A stretch of DNA of 64,000 nt from Haliotispira sp965263485 (GTDB lineage: Bacteria > Spirochaetota > Spirochaetia > SP-2023). The stretch covers positions 248,001 to 312,000 of the forward strand of contig CBDHHO010000001.1 in NCBI GenBank assembly GCA_965263485.1, read 5' to 3'. Below, in pieces: positions 36,189 to 44,695 of this stretch. Made by a program: the position numbers and the translations under genes. The notes under the pieces are model-generated. The model was not told the origin of the DNA. It saw only the letters and a program-made list of their open reading frames with translations, and did no database searches. Positions within the stretch are counted from its first letter, which is position 1. The number at the start of each line of letters is the position of its first letter.

Positions 36189-37313
36189 TTATCCTTTAAC
36201 CGGCCACTGTGCCACCCGTTGTTCCAGCCAGTTCCGCCGCCGCTCATAGAAGGCTTCCCAGCCTTGGTAGCCTTGCTGACGCATGACTGCAGCCGCATCT
36301 TGCATCGGCACCACAGCGAAAGCCCATGGCTTGAGTCGAATGGTGGTCAGCAGCAAAGGCTGCAAACGACGCAGTTCTAAAGTGCCTGTGCGCGTGCGCC
36401 CCAATTCGACCTTCAGCAGTACCGAATCCCCAGTAGCGGCCCAGAACCCCTCCGACTCATGAGCTTTGGTGCGAATGGTCTGGGCCGAAATGAAATTACC
36501 CTGAGAGTACATCAGCAGCGACCAGCTGCGTTTTGGGTCGGCCTTGTGCTCAAATATTTCCCAAGGCTGTTGTACATGAGGATGGTGGCCCCAGACAATA
36601 TCGGCCCCGCTGCGTCCGATTTCCCGGATGATCTTGCGCTTCTGTGCACTCGGCTCCGGCTGATATTCCTTGCCGCCGTGGACGCTGACCACCAACAAGT
36701 CGTAAACGGCCCTTTGCCCGGATAGCCAGCGGTAGAATTGCTGTAAGCGCTCCGAGTCTCCGGCTCGGATATACTGGACTGCTTCAATGCCCTCGCTGCG
36801 GTTGGTCAGGATGCTGATAGCGGTAAAGCCCAGTCTCCAGCCGCGCTGCTCAATGCTTTCCATGAGAAAGCTGTCGGGGTTTTGCCCGGCTGCCCTCAGG
36901 CCGGAAAAATGCAGGCCAGGCAATTCCTGGCATAGAGCGCGAACGCTTTGCTCGGTGGCCCGAATGCCCGCCAAGCCAAAATCTGCTGTGTGGTTGTTGG
37001 CCAGGGAAAACACGTTAAAACCGGCATCGGCGGCAGCCTGCACGTATTCGGTGTGGACATTAAAAGTGGGGTAGCTCGAATAGGGCCGTTGCTCGTCAAT
37101 GACAAATTCCAGGTTGGCAAAATTCAATGCGCTCTTCAGGTTATCCAGCAGGGGCTTCACACCACGATAAATGCGGGAGAAATCCTGCATCTGGTAATTG
37201 CTCTCGTGTGCCATAATATCACCGACAAAATTCAAGCGCAGAGGCAAAGCCTCTTGGGAGGATAGCAAGCTGCCATGCAATAATAGCAGGATGAGAGCAA
37301 TTGTTCGGTACAT
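36189..37313 (-). CDS. CapA family protein (poly-gamma-glutamate capsule-type metallophosphatase fold)
   Basis: About 374 residues from ATG 37313; the upstream frame extension overlaps rbfA and is discarded. Signal peptide ('MYRTIALILLLLHGSLLSS'). Family motifs 'LNFVGDIMAHESNY', 'NLEFVIDEQRP', 'SLANNHTADFG', 'LVVSVHGGKEYQPEPSAQKRKIIREIGRSGADIVWGHHPHVQQP' and 'YSQGNFISAQ' match the PGA_cap family, a calcineurin-like fold. Export to the periplasm is expected. A role in polymer export is only by family name; no capB/capC lie nearby. Confidence 0.88.
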   Translation of the reverse strand: MYRTIALILLLLHGSLLSSQEALPLRLNFVGDIMAHESNYQMQDFSRIYRGVKPLLDNLKSALNFANLEFVIDEQRPYSSYPTFNVHTEYVQAAADAGFNVFSLANNHTADFGLAGIRATEQSVRALCQELPGLHFSGLRAAGQNPDSFLMESIEQRGWRLGFTAISILTNRSEGIEAVQYIRAGDSERLQQFYRWLSGQRAVYDLLVVSVHGGKEYQPEPSAQKRKIIREIGRSGADIVWGHHPHVQQPWEIFEHKADPKRSWSLLMYSQGNFISAQTIRTKAHESEGFWAATGDSVLLKVELGRTRTGTLELRRLQPLLLTTIRLKPWAFAVVPMQDAAAVMRQQGYQGWEAFYERRRNWLEQRVAQWPVKG

Positions 37314-37374
37314 GGTAAAGTCAGGCAAGAGGCAGGATAAAAAACAGCAGTGGGAAGAAATGGGGTGGGGCAGT

Positions 37375-37746
37375 TTACTCGCTTTGTTCAGGGATCTGGT
37401 CGAGAAGCAGCTTTTGCAAACGCTCCTCCATTGCCATCTGCAAGCGCAGGCTGTGGTCGGCGTGAAACCGGAAAATCGGAATTTTGCGCAAGTGCAGTTC
37501 CGGTGCCAGTTTGTGCCGGATAAAGCCCGCAGCATGATTGAGGCCCTCGGCAGCCTTGTGGCTGCGCTCGGCGCTCTGGAATGACGAGACGCGAATATCG
37601 GCATAGGCACCGTCTTTGCTCATCTTGACCGAGCTGATACTGGCATCGCTGCCCACGCGATGATCCTTGATCGCACTGGTGCTAATCAATTTGCTCACCA
37701 AGTGCAGGATCAGGCTTTCCAGCTTGGTGCGGCGCAGTTCATTCAT
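37375..37746 (-). CDS. rbfA: Ribosome-binding factor A
   Basis: 123 residues, KH-type fold. 'RTKLESLILHLVSKLIS' and 'VKMSKDGAYADIRVSSFQ' plus 'AAGFIRHKLAPELHLRKIPIFRFHAD' fit RbfA, the small-subunit maturation and cold-shock factor. It follows infB by 24 bases in the usual nusA-infB-rbfA order. Confidence 0.93.
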   Translation of the reverse strand: MNELRRTKLESLILHLVSKLISTSAIKDHRVGSDASISSVKMSKDGAYADIRVSSFQSAERSHKAAEGLNHAAGFIRHKLAPELHLRKIPIFRFHADHSLRLQMAMEERLQKLLLDQIPEQSE

Positions 37747-37770
37747 TACTGTGATTCCGCAGGCATCGCG

Positions 37771-40200
37771 TTATTGAGCCGCAAGCTTCTTGGCAACCTC
37801 TCGCTCTTCGATTACCTCAAAGCGGTCTCCTTCCTGAATATCCTGGAAGCTGGCCAGAGTGATACCACATTCAAAGCCCTCGCGCACCTCGCGAGTATCG
37901 TCCTTAAAGCGTTTCAGACCGGACAACGGGCCGTAGTGAATTTCCACATCGTTGCGGAACACACGCAGCTGGCTGCCACGCTGCACCAAGCCCTTAACCA
38001 CCATACAACCGGCAATTGTGCCAATCTGTGAATTGCGGAAGGTAGTCCGCACTTCTACCTCGCCGACCACGTGTTCCTGGGTATCCGGCGAGAGCATACC
38101 TTCCATGGCCGTGCGAATGTCGTCTACTACATCGTAAATGATGCTGTACTTGCGGATATCGACCTTCTCCTGATCGGCCAGTACCTGCGCCTTGCTCGTC
38201 GGGCGCACATGAAAACCAATGATGATGGCATTTGAGGCCGAAGCCAGGGTCACATCGCTCTCGATGATGGCACCCGCTGCGGAGTGAATGCAGCTCAAAC
38301 GGATTTCGCTGGTACTGAGCTTTTCCAGTGCCTGTTGCACTGCTTCGACCGAACCGTAAACATCTCCCTTGATGATGACTTTGAGCTCTTGAATATTTTT
38401 GTCGCGGATCTGGTCGTAGAGGTTGTCGAGAGTCAGCTTGGCACCCTGTTTGGCCTCTTGCTTCTTCAGTTCCTGACGCTTCTGGCCAAACTGGCGGGCC
38501 AGCTTTTCGGTCTCGGTGGCCTGGAACGGGTCGCCTGAGAGGGGAGCACCCGAAAGCCCGGTAATTTCCACCGGAGTCGAAGGCGTGGCCTCTTCGAGCC
38601 TGTCGCCGTACTCGTTGAACATCGCCCGCACCCGGCCCGAATACACGCCCGCAACATAGGCATCACCGATGCTCAGAGTCCCGCGCTCAATGAGTACTGT
38701 GGCTATGATACCGCGGCCCTGATCCACCCGGGCCTCAATCACTTTGCCTTCGGCACGACCTCTGAGTGGCGCTTTCAGTTCCAGTATTTCGGTCTCCAGA
38801 ATAATACTTTCCAGCAATTCAGGCAGGCCCTTTCTGGTTAAGGCCGAAACCTCGACATACGATGTCTGCCCGCCCCAGTCGGCGGGAACCAAGTCGTGAT
38901 CGGAGAGCTGCTGCTTAATCCGGTCGGGATTCGCTGTTTCCAAGTCACACTTGGTAATCGCCACCACAATGGGCACTTTGGCTTCTTTGGCATGGTGAAT
39001 TGCCTCCACAGTCTGTGGCATCACTCCATCATCGGCGGCCACTATCAACACAATCAGATCCGTAACTTGGGCACCACGTGCGCGCATCATGGTAAAGGCA
39101 GCGTGACCAGGCGTATCCAGAAACGTAATACTCTCTTCGCTCTCAGGCAGGTGTACTTGGTAGGCACCGATGTGCTGGGTAATGCCGCCGTGCTCGCCGT
39201 GCGCCACATCCGATTCGCGAAGCGCATCAAGCAGCGTGGTCTTCCCGTGATCGACGTGCCCCATAATGGTTACAACCGGAGCGCGTTTGATGTAGTCGGC
39301 CACTGCTACGTGCTCGGACTCAATCAAGGTTTCTTCGTAGAGCGAAACCACGTTGACTTTACAGTTGAATTCGCCTGCCACGACGCTGGCGGTATGCGAG
39401 TCGATGGCCTGGTTGATACTGGCCATGGTACCTTGCTTCATCAACTGGCCGATAATATCGGAAGCCTTCAGATTCATTTTGCGGGCCAGCTCAGAAACGG
39501 TAATCGATTCCATAATCGAAATTTCTTTGGGGACTACGTCGGCGGGAGTGTAGCTTTTCTTTTTGCGCAACTGGTTGGCAAAGTGTTCCAAATCTTCGCG
39601 GCGGCGATCCATTTTTTCGCGGTCTTTACTGGTACCGCGCCGGTGGTCACTGCGCCCGCCACCTTTGGAGTTGCCACCTGCCGGCGGTGGCGGACCACTC
39701 GCCATGTTGGCGGCGGCGACCGTAGTGTTGAGTCCGCCGGGCTTGCCTGTGCGGGGCCCGCGTCCCGGACCCTGCTTGCGTGGCGCGGCGATGCGCTTGC
39801 GCGGCGGTCGGGTAATTTCAAATTGGACGGTGGGTTGGGCCTTGAGCCGAGCTTCTTTGAGACGTTCTATTTGTTCCGGAGTCAGTTTGCGGTCCCCCGG
39901 AGCCGCTCCCCTGCGATCTCCTGTTGTGGGGCGCTTAGCAGCATGTTTGGCAGAAGAACGGGCCGCAAGCTTTTTGCGCCCGCTGGGGTTGTTTGGACTT
40001 TGGCCTGCATCACGAGCAGTTCCGGTCTGCTTTTTGGGCGCATTTTTGCGTACCACTTTACGCACCACTTTAACTTTTTTGGCACCAGTCCCAGCTCCCG
40101 TTGGAGCACTGCGATCTTGTGGTACCTGCGGCGGCGCATGCTTTTTCTTGAGCAGGATAGGGCCGGTCTTCTTTGCCACTTTCTTGGTATCTTCTGCCAT
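37771..40200 (-). CDS. infB: Translation initiation factor IF-2
   Basis: About 809 residues from ATG 40200, preceded by GGAAGGTAGAG. N-terminal 200 residues are basic and low-complexity (KKVKVVRKVVRK, RRG-rich), followed by the IF2_N-like 'ISIMESITVSELARKMNLKASDIIGQLMKQG' and the GTPase domain: G1 'GHVDHGKTTLLDAL', G2/G3 'GGITQHIGAYQV' and 'DTPGHAAFTMMRARG', G4 'ITKCDL'. Domains II to IV follow. Directs initiator tRNA to the 30S subunit. Lies 74 bases after nusA; the ylxR and L7Ae-like genes often found between the two are absent. Confidence 0.96.
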   Translation of the reverse strand: MAEDTKKVAKKTGPILLKKKHAPPQVPQDRSAPTGAGTGAKKVKVVRKVVRKNAPKKQTGTARDAGQSPNNPSGRKKLAARSSAKHAAKRPTTGDRRGAAPGDRKLTPEQIERLKEARLKAQPTVQFEITRPPRKRIAAPRKQGPGRGPRTGKPGGLNTTVAAANMASGPPPPAGGNSKGGGRSDHRRGTSKDREKMDRRREDLEHFANQLRKKKSYTPADVVPKEISIMESITVSELARKMNLKASDIIGQLMKQGTMASINQAIDSHTASVVAGEFNCKVNVVSLYEETLIESEHVAVADYIKRAPVVTIMGHVDHGKTTLLDALRESDVAHGEHGGITQHIGAYQVHLPESEESITFLDTPGHAAFTMMRARGAQVTDLIVLIVAADDGVMPQTVEAIHHAKEAKVPIVVAITKCDLETANPDRIKQQLSDHDLVPADWGGQTSYVEVSALTRKGLPELLESIILETEILELKAPLRGRAEGKVIEARVDQGRGIIATVLIERGTLSIGDAYVAGVYSGRVRAMFNEYGDRLEEATPSTPVEITGLSGAPLSGDPFQATETEKLARQFGQKRQELKKQEAKQGAKLTLDNLYDQIRDKNIQELKVIIKGDVYGSVEAVQQALEKLSTSEIRLSCIHSAAGAIIESDVTLASASNAIIIGFHVRPTSKAQVLADQEKVDIRKYSIIYDVVDDIRTAMEGMLSPDTQEHVVGEVEVRTTFRNSQIGTIAGCMVVKGLVQRGSQLRVFRNDVEIHYGPLSGLKRFKDDTREVREGFECGITLASFQDIQEGDRFEVIEEREVAKKLAAQ

Positions 40201-40273
40201 CTCTACCTTCCGTCTTTTCACTTACATATACATTTTTCTCTGCACTCTCGGCCATATATCGGCAAGCCGCCCG

Positions 40274-41710
40274 CTATTCTTCCTCAAAACTCAGACCGAC
40301 ATGACAATTCGGGCATTCGGTCATCGTCACGTCCACTTCGTGGTCACATTCTGGACACTGATAGACAAACATTTCGTCATCCTCGGTGTCAGAGCCGAGG
40401 GCAAGATATGAGTCAATGGCATCGGCATTGATATCGATGATCTTCTGGACTGCTTCTATCGTCTCCAGCGACTCTCCGGCCAGTATGGTTTCCACATCGG
40501 TCAGGGAAATACCCTGCAGATGCCCGATTTCGGTGATGTTTCTGGTTTTCAGCAGAGCGAGCAGCTCTTCGTTCATGCCTTCCAGTTCTTCTAGGTTCTG
40601 TGGCTGTTCCAGCTCGCCGAACAGTTCTTGTGGTAGATATTCGTCGGTGTCCGGCTCAAATTCCATTTCGGCAAATTGTTCCGGGGTTTTGACATCGATG
40701 CTCCAGCCGACCAGGCGTCCGGCCAGGCGAATATTGACACCCTGTTTGCCGATGGCCAGCGACAATTGTTCATCAGGCACCACCACCAGCGCCGCCTTGC
40801 GGCGATGGCTGACAATGTGCACCTGCCCGACCTGAGCGGGGGAAAGGGCACTGCGAATGAACTCAATCGGCGTACTTTCGTAGCGCAGTACATCAATCTT
40901 TTCGCCTTCCAGCTCGCGAATCACGTTCTGAATACGGGCACCCTTGACCCCTACGCAGGCGCCTACCGGATCGACATCATCACGGTAGGAATAGACGGCC
41001 ATCTTGGTGCGGGAACCGGCCTCGCGTACCACTTTGTAAATGCCCACCATACCGTCGTAAATTTCAGGGACTTCAATTTCAAACAATTTGCGCACCAGCT
41101 CAGGGCTGCTGCGCGAAAGCACAATCTGCAAGCCTTGGCTGTGACGGCGCACATCTTCGATCAAGACCTTGATGCGGTCGCCGGGGCGGTAGATTTCGCG
41201 CGGTGACTGGAAGCGCTTGGGCATGATTCCTTCGGTTTTGCCCAGGTTGATGTAGATATTGCCGTTGCGCTCGCGCTGGTTATAACCGATGATCAACTCG
41301 CCCAGCTTGTCTTTGAATTCGGAATACAGGGTGTCTTTTTGGATTTCGCGCAGCCCTTGGCGGCTGCGTTGCTTGGCATTGTAGACCTCGCCCCGGCCAA
41401 AATCATTTTTCATATCCAGCTCAAAGAGCAGTTCATCTTTAAGTTGGTACTCGCTGTTGTACTGCCGGGCCTCGGAAAGAGTGATTTGTAATACTGGGTC
41501 TTCCAGTTCTTCGTCGGCAACGACTTCCTTCTTAGCATACATCGACACTCCCGCATATTCTTCATGGAATCTTACTACGGCGTTTTCATCGGTGCCAAAG
41601 TGCTTTTTGTATGCAGCTTTCAGAGAATTCTCGAGATTTTTCAACACGAGCTCTTCGGGAATATTCTTTTCCTGCTGAATCATGCGGATATTTTCTAAAA
41701 ATTCGTTCAT
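40274..41710 (-). CDS. nusA: Transcription termination/antitermination protein NusA with C-terminal zinc ribbon
   Basis: About 478 residues from ATG 41710, which has AGGAG upstream. N-terminal RNAP-binding domain ('FLENIRMIQQEKNIPEELVLKNLENSLKAAYKKHFG'), S1 domain around 'KDTLYSEFKDKLGELIIGYNQRERNGNIYINLGKTEGIMPKRFQSPREIYRPGDRIKVLI', KH domains ('PVGACVGVKGARIQNVIRELEGEKIDVLRY' and 'SLAIGKQGVNIRLAGRLVGWSIDVKT'), a helix-hairpin-helix-like repeat, and finally 'YQCPECDHEVDVTMTECPNCHVGLSFEEE'. The last part is a CPxC...CPxC zinc ribbon that is not part of standard NusA. Confidence 0.95.
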   Translation of the reverse strand: MNEFLENIRMIQQEKNIPEELVLKNLENSLKAAYKKHFGTDENAVVRFHEEYAGVSMYAKKEVVADEELEDPVLQITLSEARQYNSEYQLKDELLFELDMKNDFGRGEVYNAKQRSRQGLREIQKDTLYSEFKDKLGELIIGYNQRERNGNIYINLGKTEGIMPKRFQSPREIYRPGDRIKVLIEDVRRHSQGLQIVLSRSSPELVRKLFEIEVPEIYDGMVGIYKVVREAGSRTKMAVYSYRDDVDPVGACVGVKGARIQNVIRELEGEKIDVLRYESTPIEFIRSALSPAQVGQVHIVSHRRKAALVVVPDEQLSLAIGKQGVNIRLAGRLVGWSIDVKTPEQFAEMEFEPDTDEYLPQELFGELEQPQNLEELEGMNEELLALLKTRNITEIGHLQGISLTDVETILAGESLETIEAVQKIIDINADAIDSYLALGSDTEDDEMFVYQCPECDHEVDVTMTECPNCHVGLSFEEE

Positions 41711-41851
41711 ATTGGCTCCTGTATTTAGAACTGGGCAGTGCATTGGCATCACAAACTGAGATATGGAAAACCTTTCAAACCCAACCTGTCAAACCCAACC
41801 TTGACGTTTTGCCCGCCCTTTTGGGTAAACTATGCTTCTCCCATGCTAAAA

Positions 41852-42121
41852 AAGAGAATCTCTAAAACTCCCATGCTGCGCCAGCTCGCCCAGTTCCCAA
41901 AGAGGAAGGTCGGGCCTTGGCTGCGCACGGCCCTCCCCTCATTCTCCCATGCTGCGCCAGCTCGCCCAGTTCCCAAAGAGGAAGGTCGGGCCTTGGCTGC
42001 GCACGGCCCTCCCCTCATTCTCCCATGCTGCGCCAGCTCGCATGGGAGCCTTCGTCTGGCATCAAAAAGCAGAGCGATTGTACCATTTTCGCGAAGCGAT
42101 ACCATTTTTAGAGGTTCCCTT
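41852..42121 (+). repeat. TIR element with two hairpin modules inside the rimP-nusA operon, copy 4
   Basis: Left end GAGAATCTCTAAAACTCCC is degenerate; right end ATTTTTAGAGGTTCCCTT is good. Inside are two consecutive 76-base module copies (41873 and 41949), identical over almost their whole length, and a final CTCCCATGC...GCATGGGAG stem. It separates the rimP stop (42182) from the nusA start, so the operon message must pass through it. Confidence 0.8.
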
Positions 42122-42181
42122 GTCTTTCAGTATCCCGGATCGCATACATGGAATTAGTGCGGAGCGGTCTGCATTGCATTT

Positions 42182-42700
42182 TCAAGAATCCAACTCCACT
42201 TTTAGAACCTGTTCCAGAGGCAGCCGCAGCAGGTGCTCTTTTACTTCAGCCGGGGCATTTGAGGCTGAGGAATTTTTGTTCAGTTCGAGCGACAACTCTT
42301 CACTCCGGGTGTCCAACCCCAGCAACAGGCCTCGGTGCCAAGTATTGCCAACCAGACAACGCACTTGCTGGCCGCGAAAGATTTCAAATTCGCGACAGCT
42401 GCGCAGTCGTCGTCCCAAGCCGGGAGAAGTGAGCTCCAGGCTGTAGTCATTACTTTCGGAAAGCCTAAGTCCATTGGCTTGCAAACGTTCAATCTCGACA
42501 TCGGCAATCTTGTGCAGCTCGGCACAGCTCTCAATACTGATTCCGGTGGGGTGAAACAGCACGATGCTGAAGTGGGCTTTGTGCTTCAAAGCGGCGTAAT
42601 GCAACTCGACAATCTTGTAACCTCCCTTACCAAACAGAGGCTCCAAGCGTTGTAGGAGCTGCTGCTGTGTGTCGTTGCTGCTGGTTTCTTTTAGTTTCAT
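42182..42700 (-). CDS. rimP: Ribosome maturation factor RimP
   Basis: About 172 residues from ATG 42700. 'GKGGYKIVELHYAALKHKAHFSIVLFHPTGISIESCAELHKIADVEIERL' and 'SLELTSPGLGRRLRSCREFEIFRGQQVRCLV' are the two halves of RimP, needed for 30S maturation. First gene of the rimP-nusA-infB-rbfA operon. AGGAG is 13 bases from the ATG, a little far, which could matter given the structured leader. The longer upstream frame covers the leader and is not coding. Confidence 0.88.
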   Translation of the reverse strand: MKLKETSSNDTQQQLLQRLEPLFGKGGYKIVELHYAALKHKAHFSIVLFHPTGISIESCAELHKIADVEIERLQANGLRLSESNDYSLELTSPGLGRRLRSCREFEIFRGQQVRCLVGNTWHRGLLLGLDTRSEELSLELNKNSSASNAPAEVKEHLLRLPLEQVLKVELDS

Positions 42701-42716
42701 GAAACAGTTATTGCTC

Positions 42717-42807
42717 CTGATACCCTTGATATTCAGGGTAATCCGGGAAGTCCGGAATGATACAAAAAAAAGAGCCGCTCCGGACTCTCCTCTAAAGTGG
42801 GTATCAG
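42717..42807 (-). promoter_or_regulatory. Structured leader with intrinsic terminator before rimP
   Basis: On the minus strand, a hairpin AGAG(T)CCG-GAG-CGGCTCT followed by eight T (42764-42788) looks like a transcription terminator located between promoter and start codon. It is enclosed by a 9-bp long-range pair, CTGATACCC (42799-42807) with GGGTATCAG (42717-42725), whose second arm overlaps the AGGAG of rimP. An AGTCCGGA in the terminator stem can also pair with TCCGGACT just after the T tract. Confidence 0.6.
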
Positions 42808-42820
42808 AATTTTCAACCTG

Positions 42821-42848
42821 ATTATACAAGATGCTGTAATTCAGTCAA
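42821..42848 (-). promoter_or_regulatory. Promoter of the rimP-nusA-infB-rbfA operon
   Basis: TTGACT, 16-base spacer, TATAAT on the minus strand, about 120 bases upstream of rimP. Confidence 0.75.
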
Positions 42849-42905
42849 GCTGAGAAGTACGGCATGTTGAGCCCCAATCATAATACCCCATCCAGACAGA
42901 CTTAG

Positions 42906-43100
42906 AGGGGACCTCTAAAAATTTTCCACCACAGAAAGATGCTGCGCCAGCTCGCCCAGTTCCCAAAGAGGAAGGTCGGGCCTTGGCTGCGCACGGCCCT
43001 CCCCTCATTCTCCCATGCTGCGCCAGCTCGCATGGGAGAATCAAAACGCGGTACAATTGTACAATTCTCACAGAAAGCGATACCATTTTTAGAGGTACCC
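42906..43100. repeat. Intact-looking TIR element, copy 5
   Basis: About 195 bases. Left end GAGGGGACCTCTAAAAATTTTC and right end CCATTTTTAGAGGTACCC. The interior runs in the standard order: one hairpin module, stem CTCCCATGC...GCATGGGAG, then the GCGGTACAATTGTACAATTCTC...GCGATACC part. The clearest single example of the family. It lies between two divergent promoters (rimP and the fliA operon). Confidence 0.85.
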
Positions 43101-43177
43101 ATAAATATTGGGATATTTTTCCCCTTTGGAGGTTCCGTTTTAGGACTTCCACGGACTACAACTACGGGATAAAACTA

Positions 43178-43206
43178 TTGACTCATTTTTATTGTTCGAG
43201 TATTTT
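43178..43206 (+). promoter_or_regulatory. Putative promoter of the membrane protein-fliA genes
   Basis: TTGACT, 17-base spacer, TATTTT, 34 bases before ATG 43241. Confidence 0.6.
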
Positions 43207-43240
43207 AACATCTGATTATCGTTAATTTAGTGTGAGAGCA

Positions 43241-43807
43241 ATGAAAAAAAGATTAGTTCTCCTCCCCTTCGCCTTCGTGGGAGGGCTGATTACCTTTCTG
43301 GGCGGACTCGTCGGTGGGGTGAGCCTTTCGGTGCTATTGATTCGCAGCTTCCTTGCAGTCATCGTTTGCACAGCGGTTCTACTTGGTTTAGGGTATCTCC
43401 TCTCGAAAACCCTTTTTGAAGGCACTAGGTTTTTGGCGGACACCCGGGGGTCTTATTCCTTTGGCAAGACAGGATATAAGTCTGGCGCAACACGCGAGCC
43501 GGAGACTGAATCTGCCAACCCAACGTCTGCTTTTGCCGTTGACGCAGGTACTTCCTCTGGAGGTCTTGAAGCTTTGAATGCTCCTGATAGCTCTACGTAT
43601 TATGATGGCAGAGAGGTTCCCTCTGCCGAATCCCGGCCAGTTGAGGCTGGCAAGCAACACGAAGCCGGCAGTTGGGTTGAGTCGATTGATAAGAAAGACA
43701 AATTCCGCACCGGGCTGGAATCCCAAACCGCTGAAGGCCAGCTGCGCAATGCAGATACTAGGGAATTGGCTAACTTAGTGCGCCATTCCATTAATAAAGA
43801 CTTATGA
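43241..43807 (+). CDS. Membrane protein upstream of fliA
   Basis: About 188 residues. Two hydrophobic segments near the N-terminus ('LVLLPFAFVGGLITFLGGLVGGVSL' and 'IRSFLAVIVCTAVLLGLGYLL') and a long Ser/Glu-rich cytoplasmic or periplasmic tail ending 'NADTRELANLVRHSINKDL'. Genes of this kind sit just before fliA in other spirochaetes, so a link to motility gene control is possible, but I do not recognise a domain. GTG 43232 is an alternative start. Confidence 0.7.
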   Translation: MKKRLVLLPFAFVGGLITFLGGLVGGVSLSVLLIRSFLAVIVCTAVLLGLGYLLSKTLFEGTRFLADTRGSYSFGKTGYKSGATREPETESANPTSAFAVDAGTSSGGLEALNAPDSSTYYDGREVPSAESRPVEAGKQHEAGSWVESIDKKDKFRTGLESQTAEGQLRNADTRELANLVRHSINKDL

Positions 43808-43863
43808 GTCAAACTTGGCAAAGTGCCTGAGATTCTGAATGGTTCCTAAGCTAAGGTATTATA

Positions 43864-44652
43864 GTGGAAAAAAATATCATTGATGGTATCCCTGAAGAAC
43901 AACTCTGGCAGCAATATTGTAAGAATCGGGACATCGAAATCCGGGACAAAATCATCATCCAGTACGCTCCATTAGTAAAATATGTCGCTGGTAAGATATC
44001 GGTGGGCCTGCCACCTTCGGTAAGTTTTAGCGATCTGGTCAGCTTTGGGACGTTCGGTTTGCTTGATGCCATCGAAAAGTTCGATCCGGACAAACACGTC
44101 AAATTCAAGACCTATGCTGTCACCCGAATCCGTGGTGCCATTTTCGATGAGTTGCGCGCGATTGACTGGATTCCGCGCTCGGTGCGCCAGAAATCGCGCG
44201 AAATTGACGAACAGGTCCAGTACTTGGAAGTTCGTTACGGTCGCCCTCCCACAGACGATGAGATCGCTCAATCTCTGAACATGTCGCAGGAAGAATTCAA
44301 TCAGACCCTGCTCAAACTGAGCAGCACTTCCATGCTCTCGCTCAACGATATGCTCAGCATTGCTGATGATGAGAGTCTTCCTCGCATCGAAACGGTTCGC
44401 TCGCCCAACCGTTACCAGCCCGAAGAAGTTGCCGAACGCCATGAAATCCGCCAGGTCATCGTCGATGCTATCAATGAGCTGCCGGAAAAAGAAAAAATGA
44501 TTTTAGTACTGTACTACTACGAAGACCTGACCTTGAAAGAAATTGGTGCGCTGTTGGAGGTGACGGAGTCCCGCGTTTCGCAGCTGCACACCCGTGCCAT
44601 GATGCGTTTGCGTAATATTCTTTCTAACAGCCGTAAAGGGATTACCAATTAG
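43864..44652 (+). CDS. fliA: RNA polymerase sigma factor FliA/WhiG (sigma-28)
   Basis: 262 residues from GTG 43864. Region 2 'LVKYVAGKISVGLPPSVSFSDLVSFGTFGLLDAIEKFDPDKHVKFKTYAVTRIRGAIFDELRAIDWIPRSVRQ' is the classic FliA signature; region 3 'GRPPTDDEIAQSLNMSQEEF' and region 4 'LPEKEKMILVLYYYEDLTLKEIGALLEVTESRVSQLHTRAMMRLR' follow. Directs transcription of late flagellar genes. A likely partner anti-sigma factor FlgM is encoded at 49995. Confidence 0.95.
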   Translation: MEKNIIDGIPEEQLWQQYCKNRDIEIRDKIIIQYAPLVKYVAGKISVGLPPSVSFSDLVSFGTFGLLDAIEKFDPDKHVKFKTYAVTRIRGAIFDELRAIDWIPRSVRQKSREIDEQVQYLEVRYGRPPTDDEIAQSLNMSQEEFNQTLLKLSSTSMLSLNDMLSIADDESLPRIETVRSPNRYQPEEVAERHEIRQVIVDAINELPEKEKMILVLYYYEDLTLKEIGALLEVTESRVSQLHTRAMMRLRNILSNSRKGITN

Positions 44653-44695
44653 CCAGGCTGTTGCCAGATTTTTACAGGGAAGCTTGGAGATGCCC

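Noticed and set aside
36189..37610. N-terminal extension of CapA upstream of 37313
   Set aside because: The added 99 codons overlap rbfA in another frame, while ATG 37313 starts a clean signal peptide.
38896..40431. 511-codon plus-strand frame opposite infB
   Set aside because: It lies wholly antisense to infB and the nusA end, which are well supported; its translation is low-complexity and has no recognisable motif.
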